Positions 16,481 through 24,544 of a stretch of 64,000 bases of DNA are shown here, in pieces. The stretch's first letter is position 1. The number at the start of each line of letters is the position of its first letter. This DNA is from an uncultured Saprospiraceae bacterium (GTDB lineage Bacteria; Bacteroidota; Bacteroidia; Chitinophagales; Saprospiraceae): NCBI GenBank assembly GCA_937921595.1, contig CAKZTD010000032.1:1-64000 (forward strand), given 5' to 3'. Position numbers and translations under genes: made by a program. The notes below the pieces were generated by a model. That model ran no database searches and had not been told where the DNA came from. It worked only from the letters and a program-made list of their open reading frames with translations.

Positions 16481-19198
16481 ATGAAAAAACTACTCACTCT
16501 AATCCTTTTATCTTTCCTATGTTATACCACTTCCTGGTGTGAGACTGATAGTGTCCTCCCCGATAGTTTACAAGAAAAACTTAAACTCAAAACTGGAAAA
16601 GATCGGCTAAGAGTTTTTCGGACCTGGTTTAGAAATCAAAAGAGAGGAACCGATTTGAATCCATATATAAAAGTACTCGAACAATATTGTTTAGAAGCAG
16701 AATCTGTAGTAGGAAGAGATACCGGACAATATTATTGCTTCAGCGCCAGCAATCGAATTCTTACAAAAGCAATTGAGCAGCAACAATTTACTTATGTAGA
16801 TAAACTCGTAAACCGAAACAAAATTCTCGCAGATTCTTGTGCACATTTTTTTACTAGCCCTCACAAAAGTCAAGTCATCTGGCACATTACCTACATGACG
16901 TTTTTTGAACAAACCTTTCAATACAAAAAAGCAATAGAGCAATTAAAAAAAGCAGAAGAACTTAATAAAAAAGTAAAAAGTGATTTTCACCAATATGTAA
17001 TATGGAGGAATTTAGGCTATTTCTATTTTACTCAAGAAGATTTTGAGCAATCTGAATTATATTTAAAAAAAGCTTTAGTTCAAGCAGATCTTGCCAAAAT
17101 CAACAACCGAGGTAAACTATTCCTTTACCATGAATTAGGTACCTTATACGAAAGCAAAAAAGATTTAGATCAAGCTTTATTCTACTTCAAAACTATTGTT
17201 GATAGTTCACATCTTCACTCAAAAAGAATAGCTCTCGATCAGCAACTACATTATTGGCGCATTCTTGTCAAAAAAGGAAAAGCAGAAGAGGTCCTTCCTT
17301 TACTAGAAAAAATGGAAAGAGAATTTCCAACTAAAGAAAATTTTGATTTCCGAATTCATTTCCTAGAAGAAATCACCATTGCTCTGACTTCCGTCGGAAG
17401 ATTTGAAGAAGCAAAAAAACGTTTTCAAGAATGTCAAGATTTAATTTGGGAAGATGAAAAAAATCTGACTCAAGATCATTTATTCAGACTCCAAAGCGAT
17501 ATTCAAATTGCTCAAAACGAAACCGATATAAAAAACCTAGAGAAGGAAAAAACAGCCAATCAAAGTAAATTCAATTTCGGATTATCTATAGCTGGTATTA
17601 TAGGACTACTTGCACTTGGTGGTTTGTTTTTTTCTTTGCAACGCAACAAATCTAAACGTGCTCAACTGGCTTTATTCAAAGAAAAAGAAACAGAGATCAC
17701 GGAAAATAGAAATCGCCTTTTTTCTTCTATCACCCACGATATCCGAACACCGCTTTCGCTCATGATGGCTCCGGTAGAACGAGCAAGTCAAAAAATCACA
17801 GATCCTACAATCAAGAAAGATCTAAATATGGTTCGCCGAAACGGTCAACGATTAATGAACCTCTTTACTCAAATTCTAGATTGGAATAAAGTAGAGTCTC
17901 TTGCGCTTTACCTCAACCCTCAAATCGGAGAACTAGATGTTACACTTTCCATGATTAGCCAATATTTTGAACAGCAATCTCAAGAAAATGGCATCACATT
18001 TAAGCCTGATTTCGATATCGCTTTAGGTCAATTCGAATTAGACTATGACAAACTTGAAAAAATATTAAACAATCTTTTTAGCAATGCTATAAAATTTTGT
18101 AGCGATGGAGACACGATATATCTTAAAGCAAAAACCAATGCTCAAAAAAATCGTTTCGAAATAGAATTTACAGACAATGGTCCCGGCATCCCAAAGCAAG
18201 AACAAGAGAAGATTTTCGATCGTTATTTCCAAGGAAATATCGGAAAAAACAAGGGGGGAACCGGCATTGGCTTGGCCTTAGTCAAAGAGCTAAGCAATAT
18301 CATGAAAGGCAATATTAGCCTGAGCTCTGATGAAAACAAAGGCACTTCTTTTTTTATTAGTCTCCCGATTATTCATGTTCCTGAAGATGAAAACGCATAC
18401 ATAGAAAGCGCCATTAAAGAAGATGGTAATCTTGAAAAACCTAAACTCCTTCTTATCGAAGATGAACCCGAGTTATTAACATTTATCGAATCTTCTTTGC
18501 AAGACAAATACGAAGTCGTTACAGCTGATTCTGCTATGGTGGGTTTTCTAATAGCAGATAGTCAGGTCCCGGACATCATTATTAGCGACTGGAATCTTCC
18601 AGATCAAAATGGTGGTTGGGTTTGTAAAAAAATCAAAGAAACCTTAGCAACCAATCATATCCCCGTAATGATTCTAACTGCAAACAATAGCGACCTCAAT
18701 CAAAAAGAAGCTTTTCATTCTGGAGCCGTCGCTTGGATGAGCAAACCTTTTAGGCTTGAAACCTTGACGAAACAATTGCAAGGAATTATCGACCAACAAA
18801 ATAGAACTCGAACAAACTTAACAGAGCAATTGAATCAAAAAGTACAAAATAAAAAGGAAGAGCCTGCGCCAGTCATAGTACTGGATCCTTTTCTAAAAAC
18901 AGTCTATGATAAAATCGAAAAAAATTATAAATCAGAAGACTACTCCGTTTTACAATTAGCAGAAAGCGTAGATCTTCACCGAGTTCAATTGGCTCGAAAA
19001 ATCAAAAAACTCCTAGGTATCACGCCAAGTTTTTTAATAAAAAAAATACGATTAGAAAAAGCGAAAATGCTGTTAACAACTTCTGACCTGAGCATTTCAG
19101 AAATTGCTCATTCAGTAGGGTATGGAAATGGAAATTATTTTTCAACAGCTTACAAAAGCATTTACAATATCTCTCCAACTGATCAGCGAGAGCAATAA
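16481..19198 (+). CDS. Hybrid kinase 4 (type A): TPR sensor-HisKA-receiver-AraC
   Basis: The product has 905 residues. A signal peptide (LLTLILLSFLCYTTSWC) is followed by a sensor with the C-X15-C pair (CLEAESVV...YYC) and recognisable TPR-like helices near 140-240. The membrane span is at about 365-387, with H419 in THDIRTPLSL, SNAIKFC, DNGPGI, GGTGIGLALV and D703 in SDWNLPD. The AraC domain ends SEIAHSVGYGNGNYFSTAYKS, departing at GYGNGN from the GFSDPN or GFSNPN of the others. It is the type A partner of kinase 2. Kinase 5 begins only 3 bases after its stop. Confidence 0.88.
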   Translation: MKKLLTLILLSFLCYTTSWCETDSVLPDSLQEKLKLKTGKDRLRVFRTWFRNQKRGTDLNPYIKVLEQYCLEAESVVGRDTGQYYCFSASNRILTKAIEQQQFTYVDKLVNRNKILADSCAHFFTSPHKSQVIWHITYMTFFEQTFQYKKAIEQLKKAEELNKKVKSDFHQYVIWRNLGYFYFTQEDFEQSELYLKKALVQADLAKINNRGKLFLYHELGTLYESKKDLDQALFYFKTIVDSSHLHSKRIALDQQLHYWRILVKKGKAEEVLPLLEKMEREFPTKENFDFRIHFLEEITIALTSVGRFEEAKKRFQECQDLIWEDEKNLTQDHLFRLQSDIQIAQNETDIKNLEKEKTANQSKFNFGLSIAGIIGLLALGGLFFSLQRNKSKRAQLALFKEKETEITENRNRLFSSITHDIRTPLSLMMAPVERASQKITDPTIKKDLNMVRRNGQRLMNLFTQILDWNKVESLALYLNPQIGELDVTLSMISQYFEQQSQENGITFKPDFDIALGQFELDYDKLEKILNNLFSNAIKFCSDGDTIYLKAKTNAQKNRFEIEFTDNGPGIPKQEQEKIFDRYFQGNIGKNKGGTGIGLALVKELSNIMKGNISLSSDENKGTSFFISLPIIHVPEDENAYIESAIKEDGNLEKPKLLLIEDEPELLTFIESSLQDKYEVVTADSAMVGFLIADSQVPDIIISDWNLPDQNGGWVCKKIKETLATNHIPVMILTANNSDLNQKEAFHSGAVAWMSKPFRLETLTKQLQGIIDQQNRTRTNLTEQLNQKVQNKKEEPAPVIVLDPFLKTVYDKIEKNYKSEDYSVLQLAESVDLHRVQLARKIKKLLGITPSFLIKKIRLEKAKMLLTTSDLSISEIAHSVGYGNGNYFSTAYKSIYNISPTDQREQ

Positions 19199-19201
19199 CG
19201 A

Positions 19202-21904
19202 ATGATGGTTCAACAATTAAAAATATTTTTATCCTTAGTTTTTTTCTTTTGCGTCTTTTCATTACTCGCAGAAGAAAAACAGGACAGTATTGACCAGATG
19301 CTGGATGGATTGAATGCTACTGAACGAATTGTTTTTTGGGAAGATTGGTTCTCAGAAATTGATCCTCAAAACCCAATACTTTGGGAGGTAAATCAGGAAC
19401 AAGCATGTACAAATGCTTTTCAAAAGCTATCAGAAAAAGAGGCCTACAATTGGTGCTTTAATTTAAAACTTCAATTCGCTGAGGATCTCCTCTTCCATAA
19501 TTTTTATTTGAAATCAGAAAAAAAATTTGATCATTTAAAAAAAGAACTGGATTCACTTTCCATCTTAGGTCAAGCAAAAGAAACACTCCTAGCAAAATGG
19601 AATATTACTTATGCTGCTGCTCGGTATTCTAAATTCCAAGACATAGATTCCACCACTCTGTATTTTAAAAATGCAGAAAAATTAATCGCAAAATTAGACG
19701 ATCCAAAACTTAGTTTCCAATTATGGAAAGAACAAGCAAGGGTGAGATTTTTCGAAAAAGACACCAAAATTGCTATAGATCTTTTAAAAAAAATAAACAC
19801 TTTGGCTCTAGACCTTAATACCAAGGAGCGTTTGAAATTAAGAATATTAAAAGCCAGAATATTCAGTCAGAATAAACAATATCAAGAAGCAGATTTAATT
19901 TACAACAATCTCCTTGACAGTCTTCAGTTCTTAGACACTTTCAATAATTTCTTTTATCAAATTTCATATGTCGAACATCTTTGTCACCTTAATACAAACC
20001 AGGAAATAGACAACCTTCTCGACAAACTACGTATAGATCTAGACTCATTAAATGCCATGCCGCTCATCAGAGATTTTTCAAATGTAGCCTGTCGTTTCTA
20101 TTCCAGACGAGGGCAATTTGAAAAATGTCAATTCCTTTATATTAAGTACCGTGACAATTATAATGAAGAGGTCGTCAAAGAACGAAACCGGATCATCAAA
20201 AACCTGGAAGAGAAATTAGAATTTTCCAAAAAGAAAGCACAAATACAAGAACTGCAGCAAGAACAAACCATTAAAAACAATCAGTTCAGAATGCGTCTTG
20301 CTGGCATCATCGCTTTAATAATCTCCGGTGTTTTGATTCTTTTATTTTATTTAAAAAGAAACCGGAATCGCAGAAAAGAACTTGCACTCAGTATCGAAAA
20401 AAATAAAGAAATCGCTGAAAACAGAGATCATCTTTTTTCAACCATCACCCATGATATCCGAACGCCACTCTCGTTGATGATGGCACCACTCGAAAGAGCA
20501 GTTACTCATGTACAAAACCCACAAGCCATTCAAGATCTTAAATTGGCTCAACGTAGTGGAAAGCGATTAATGGAATTATTCAATCAGATTTTGGATTGGA
20601 ATAAAGCCGAAGCTCAAGCCATGAAATTAAACCCTCAAGCTGGCGCTCTTGTTTTTTCTCTTCAAACTTTATGCTGGCGTTTTCTAGATCAAGCGAAAGA
20701 AAAGGGAGTAGTATTCAATTCTGAAATCTTACTTCCTGAAGGTCAATATGTTTTAGATTATGACAAGATGGATAAGATACTTTCCAACCTAGTTGGCAAT
20801 GCTATTAAATTTTGCAATTCAAATAAAAAGATCACTTTGACTGCTGATTGGAAAGAAGGACAAATGACATTGATGGTAAGCGATAATGGTCCTGGCATTT
20901 CTGAAGAAGATCAAGCAAAATTATTTGATCGGCATTATCAAGGTGAACAAGGAAAAATAAAAGGAGGTACAGGAATTGGCTTAGCGCTGGTCAAAGAATT
21001 GATAGAGATGATGAGTGGAAAAATTAGCCTTGAATCTCAATTAGGTCTTGGAGCATCTTTTACAATTCAACTTCCAGTTAAAAGGCTAAGTGACAAAAAA
21101 GCAAGGGAACAAACTTTGACAAAAGACACTAACGAAAGCAATCTAGCTGAAAGTAAAAAACCAATGATTCTTCTTATAGAGGATGAGCCTGACCTATTAA
21201 CTTTTTTGGCCTCTGCTCTCGAAATTGATTATACCGTAAAAGTAGCGAATTCATCTAGCATCGGTTTGTCTATTGCCTGTAGTCAAATTCCTGATATGAT
21301 TATTAGCGATTGGTCACTTCCAGATTATAATGGAGGATGGCTGTGTCAAAAAATTAGAGAGAACGAATTGACTTCTCATATTCCGGTGATGATCCTGACC
21401 GCATTTAGTAGTGATGAGAACCTTAAAGAAGTGCTTGATTCTGGAGCTATAGCTAGAATGAATAAGCCATTCCAACTGGAAGCACTCCACGATCAAGTCA
21501 AAAACATCCTCAATCAGCAGCGTAAAACTCAAAACTCATGGTCTTCAACAAGGGAAAAAGAACAGAATGACGAGGAAACAATTGTGAAAATTGATCCTTT
21601 TTTAGAAAAAGCCTTAAAAGTAATTGAAGCAAATCTTATGGATCAACACTTTAGCATAGAAAAAATGGCTTCTATCTTGGATCTAAGTCGAGCGCAACTC
21701 TTTAGAAAGATAAAAAACACCACCGGTCATAGCCCAATTCAACTTTTAAGCATCAAAAGATTAGAAGCTGCTCAAAGGTTATTAAAAAATACCGCTCAAA
21801 ATATCGCTGATATCTCCGCCACTGTTGGATTTTCTGATCCAAATTACTTTAGCAATGCTTATAAAAAACATTTCGGCCATACTCCAAGGCAAGAAAGGAA
21901 ATAA
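19202..21904 (+). CDS. Hybrid kinase 5 (type B): TPR sensor-HisKA-receiver-AraC
   Basis: The product has 900 residues; two adjacent ATG codons (19202, 19205) are possible starts. The signal peptide is followed by a sensor with the C-X15-C pair (CTNAFQKL...NWC) and a span at about 360-380 (LAGIIALIISGVLILLFYL). H417 sits in a slightly changed FSTITHDIRTPLSL, with GNAIKFC, DNGPGI, GGTGIGLALV and D703 in SDWSLPD. The AraC domain reads DISATVGFSDPNYFSNAYKK. It forms the second half of the kinase 4-5 pair and lies directly upstream of P10-P11. The sensor part differs far more from kinase 3 than the kinase part does. Confidence 0.88.
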   Translation: MMVQQLKIFLSLVFFFCVFSLLAEEKQDSIDQMLDGLNATERIVFWEDWFSEIDPQNPILWEVNQEQACTNAFQKLSEKEAYNWCFNLKLQFAEDLLFHNFYLKSEKKFDHLKKELDSLSILGQAKETLLAKWNITYAAARYSKFQDIDSTTLYFKNAEKLIAKLDDPKLSFQLWKEQARVRFFEKDTKIAIDLLKKINTLALDLNTKERLKLRILKARIFSQNKQYQEADLIYNNLLDSLQFLDTFNNFFYQISYVEHLCHLNTNQEIDNLLDKLRIDLDSLNAMPLIRDFSNVACRFYSRRGQFEKCQFLYIKYRDNYNEEVVKERNRIIKNLEEKLEFSKKKAQIQELQQEQTIKNNQFRMRLAGIIALIISGVLILLFYLKRNRNRRKELALSIEKNKEIAENRDHLFSTITHDIRTPLSLMMAPLERAVTHVQNPQAIQDLKLAQRSGKRLMELFNQILDWNKAEAQAMKLNPQAGALVFSLQTLCWRFLDQAKEKGVVFNSEILLPEGQYVLDYDKMDKILSNLVGNAIKFCNSNKKITLTADWKEGQMTLMVSDNGPGISEEDQAKLFDRHYQGEQGKIKGGTGIGLALVKELIEMMSGKISLESQLGLGASFTIQLPVKRLSDKKAREQTLTKDTNESNLAESKKPMILLIEDEPDLLTFLASALEIDYTVKVANSSSIGLSIACSQIPDMIISDWSLPDYNGGWLCQKIRENELTSHIPVMILTAFSSDENLKEVLDSGAIARMNKPFQLEALHDQVKNILNQQRKTQNSWSSTREKEQNDEETIVKIDPFLEKALKVIEANLMDQHFSIEKMASILDLSRAQLFRKIKNTTGHSPIQLLSIKRLEAAQRLLKNTAQNIADISATVGFSDPNYFSNAYKKHFGHTPRQERK

Positions 21905-22115
21905 TAAATCCTTTAGAAAACGACCTCCCATAATCTTTTGAATTAAATTTCTCAATACCTCCAAATTGGTCAATATTTTTTCCCACTAAAATATTTAGTC
22001 AGGTCAAAAAATCATTTTCCTTCAGCTATTCACCTACTACCAAAGAGAATTATTTCAATTTTTCACCTTTTTCTTATGTCTCCGTTTTATCCATTTTAAA
22101 TAACCTTATCCCCCT
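21905..22115 (+). other. Spacer after hybrid kinase 5
   Basis: A/T-rich, with no gene, no hairpin terminator and no GTTAC box seen. Confidence 0.4.
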
Positions 22116-22321
22116 TGTTTCCTCATCAAATCAAGGTGCAACATGAGTCCTATTTTCTTGAATCATGTTACATTTTTTCATTTTTCTCAACCAAGAAACA
22201 AAACCTAAACACCTGTATTACAACTACTTAAGCCTTATTACAAAGCCTAGTTACCAATTCAAAGGCAATTGAAACTTTGGTCAAGGGAAAAAGGCCTCTC
22301 TTACCCCCATCTTTGTATTGT
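22116..22321 (+). promoter_or_regulatory. GTTAC-box regulatory region and promoter of P10-P11
   Basis: GTTAC stands at 22167 and 22250 with the same 83-base spacing as before P7 and P8. The two outer box positions hold one-mismatch forms (GTTTC at 22117, GCAAC at 22138). The box at 22167 is in the opposite orientation to its counterparts. TGAAAC at 22270, the 28-base block at 22283-22310 and TTTG at 22312-22315 (CATCTTTG) are in register. The pattern suggests a duplicated promoter whose outer sites have drifted. Confidence 0.72.
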
Positions 22322-22385
22322 AACAACAACAAAAAATATAAACTTTTAAACACTTTAAATTTTCTAAACATTAAAATCTTCAATT

Positions 22386-22526
22386 ATGAAAAAGACAACA
22401 TTTAACAACATCGACGCTATTAAAAAAGGGGTTAACAAAAGCCAACTCATCCAATCCCTAATCCAAAAAAACATCAAAGGCGGTGCTTATAATTGTCCTC
22501 CACCTTGGGAAGTAGATCAAGTGTAA
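22386..22526 (+). CDS. P10: double-glycine leader peptide, CPPPWE core
   Basis: A 46-residue peptide whose leader starts MKKTTFNNIDAIKKG and ends QKNIKGG (residue 33), a different leader subtype from the MKNL set. The core is AYNCPPPWEVDQV. The aromatic residue after PPP is kept, but the following Gly is replaced by Glu. It is paired with the near-identical P11. Confidence 0.8.
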   Translation: MKKTTFNNIDAIKKGVNKSQLIQSLIQKNIKGGAYNCPPPWEVDQV

Positions 22527-22574
22527 TTCATTCTATTCTAAAATCTATTTATTACAAACTTTAAAATTTAAATC

Positions 22575-22715
22575 ATGAAAAAGACAACATTCAACAACAT
22601 CGACGCTATCAAAAAAGGTATCAACAAAAACCAATTGATCCAGTCTCTAATCCAAAAGAACATTAAAGGCGGTGCTTATAATTGTCCTCCACCTTGGGAA
22701 GTAGACAGCATTTAA
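22575..22715 (+). CDS. P11: double-glycine leader peptide, CPPPWE core
   Basis: A 46-residue near-copy of P10: the leader differs at two residues and the core only at its last two (AYNCPPPWEVDSI). The tandem copy arose recently or is kept by selection for dosage. It is the last peptide gene of the region. Confidence 0.8.
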   Translation: MKKTTFNNIDAIKKGINKNQLIQSLIQKNIKGGAYNCPPPWEVDSI

Positions 22716-22750
22716 GAAAAGTAAAAACATTTCATTTCCCTATCTACAAA

Positions 22751-22785
22751 AAAGAGCTTCACTTAGTGAGGCTCCTTTTTATTTT
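22751..22785. terminator. Terminator after P11
   Basis: AAGAGCTTCAC pairs with GTGAGGCTCCTT, followed by TTTATTTT. The stem resembles the terminator at 617-650 behind P1-P3. Confidence 0.7.
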
Positions 22786-22860
22786 ACAGGCTAAAGTCAT
22801 CCATAAAAAAAGCTGCACTTTTTCAAGCACAGCTTTTTAAAATTCGAATTCAAAACTTGT

Positions 22861-24309
22861 TTAAAGTTTGATGAACCGTTCTATGTAGAATCGGTCATTT
22901 GTTTGGACGGAAATAATAAAATTTCCTTTTGGTAAATCGTTTGTGTTGATTTGAAGTAATTGGCCTTCCTGGCCGTTTATTTGTTGTATTAGTGACCCAT
23001 TGATTCCATAAATTAAAATGTTGCTTTTCCCTTTTGGTTTTATAAGGTTCAATTCCGAATTCACCAAACTTGGATAAATCTGAATTCCTTCTTGTATCTC
23101 AATATTTACCGATTTGACCTCTGAATACTCAAACCTTTCGTTCCAGTCCACCTGTTTCAATCGATAATAGTTTTCACCATTAATTGGTTGGTCATGAACA
23201 AAGTCATAATCCTGAATTTCAAAACTATTTCCTGCTCCCTTCACTTCTCCTATCTTTTCAAAACGATCTCCATCGACACTCCACTCTACATCAAAATGAT
23301 CATTATTTTCTTCCGAAGCCGTTGACCAGCTTAGTGCAATGTTATCATCTTTTTCTTTTGCATTGAATGCAATTAGATCTACTGGCAAAACAAGTGATGC
23401 AATAGAGACTCCATTCAAAGTACTTGTAAATGAAGTATTCGTTAAAGTCTCTGCGCCATCAGCAGTAGAAGCTGCCACATCCTCTAAGTGTACTATAAAT
23501 TCAAAGCCACCGATTCTATCCGTTGCGTTTAAACCTGCGTCCGTTTCTGCATTGACGTCATAATTATTTCCTGTTCCACTCGAACCAGAAGTAGGATTAC
23601 ATGGATCAAGCATATTATTTGTCGACGTACTTGAGGCAGTATATGCACCAGTCGCACTTGTTGTCCAAGAATTAGTTCTAATAGTAGGAATACCACACGT
23701 TGCATCTCTTGATGCGCCAGAAGTTCCCGTATAAAAACCTTCATAAGTAGCGGTCCCATAAGCAGCTCCATTCTCATCTAGAAAAATAATTGCACATGAT
23801 TCGTGCGCTTTCCCTGCTGTATTTACGCTAGTAAGGTCAACCGTTAAAGCTTGTGCTTCAATGAAGACATGATCTGCAAAAGTTACTGTGATTTTATATC
23901 CTCTTACATCTCCGGTAGTAGTTTCTGTTTTACTAGTCGTTCCTAAAGGAATCGAACCTCTTAACCCAGAGGAAGACTGAGTAATATCATGAGCTTCCTG
24001 TGCCCGGTAATCTATAATAATGTTTTCATCATAATGATCAAAAGTGTTCAATATTTCAAAATCAAAAGTAATATCATCAAGGCCACCAGTCGTACCACAA
24101 TCATTCGTTGCTTCATCCCAAATATCAAAACTCTGGGTATTACTTTCGTTTAATCCAGACAATGCTGCATTTACAATATCAGGGTCATCTAAGGTTGTGA
24201 AAGTAAACTGCTGGGGAACAGCTCCACTACCAAAGTCTAAATCACATTGCCCAAATGTAATTCCTGATGTAAACAAACTGGCGATTAATAATAATCTTAA
24301 CTTTTTCAT
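22861..24309 (-). CDS. Secreted protein with type IX sorting domain
   Basis: The product has 482 residues. The signal peptide ends ITFGQ, and residues ~20-320 form a Thr/Ser/Asn-rich region of unknown fold. A region with LSWSTASEENNDHFDVEWS and NYYRLKQVDWNERFEYS follows, the beta-sandwich usually preceding sorting domains. The C-terminal ~75 residues (IYPSLVNSELNLI, LIYGINGSLIQQ, LPKGNFIISVQ, RFIKL) form a type A type IX secretion signal. The protein is therefore exported across the outer membrane and attached or released at the cell surface. Its substrate or role is not evident. Confidence 0.8.
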   Translation of the reverse strand: MKKLRLLLIASLFTSGITFGQCDLDFGSGAVPQQFTFTTLDDPDIVNAALSGLNESNTQSFDIWDEATNDCGTTGGLDDITFDFEILNTFDHYDENIIIDYRAQEAHDITQSSSGLRGSIPLGTTSKTETTTGDVRGYKITVTFADHVFIEAQALTVDLTSVNTAGKAHESCAIIFLDENGAAYGTATYEGFYTGTSGASRDATCGIPTIRTNSWTTSATGAYTASSTSTNNMLDPCNPTSGSSGTGNNYDVNAETDAGLNATDRIGGFEFIVHLEDVAASTADGAETLTNTSFTSTLNGVSIASLVLPVDLIAFNAKEKDDNIALSWSTASEENNDHFDVEWSVDGDRFEKIGEVKGAGNSFEIQDYDFVHDQPINGENYYRLKQVDWNERFEYSEVKSVNIEIQEGIQIYPSLVNSELNLIKPKGKSNILIYGINGSLIQQINGQEGQLLQINTNDLPKGNFIISVQTNDRFYIERFIKL

Positions 24310-24544
24310 TGTATTTTTTTTTTACACACACCATCTTTACAAATAGGCTATCTGACATTGAGGACAGATGGCTAAAACGAGGGGATCAATAATAGTTTCG
24401 AGGGGATAATAAAGATTGTTCCAAAATCAGGCCAATTTTAGTTTTTGCATGTCACAAATCGTAAGTTAATCATTAAACAGATAGGTTTGTTATCAATAAT
24501 TAATTTTGCACATAGGTGAATATATAAACAATCCTATAGATTAC

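Noticed and set aside
16297..16497. 66-codon minus-strand frame upstream of kinase 4
   Set aside because: It covers the terminator and promoter region and shows no signal peptide, domain or coding bias.
5385..21904. Hybrid kinases as polysaccharide-utilisation regulators
   Set aside because: The AraC-fused architecture recalls Bacteroides glycan sensors, but there are no SusC/SusD or glycoside hydrolase genes nearby and the sensors are helical rather than beta-propellers.
8228..22321. GTTAC boxes as a CRISPR-like array
   Set aside because: The repeats are only 5-6 bases, occur in both orientations and recur at fixed spacing in separate promoters; this is operator-like, not CRISPR.
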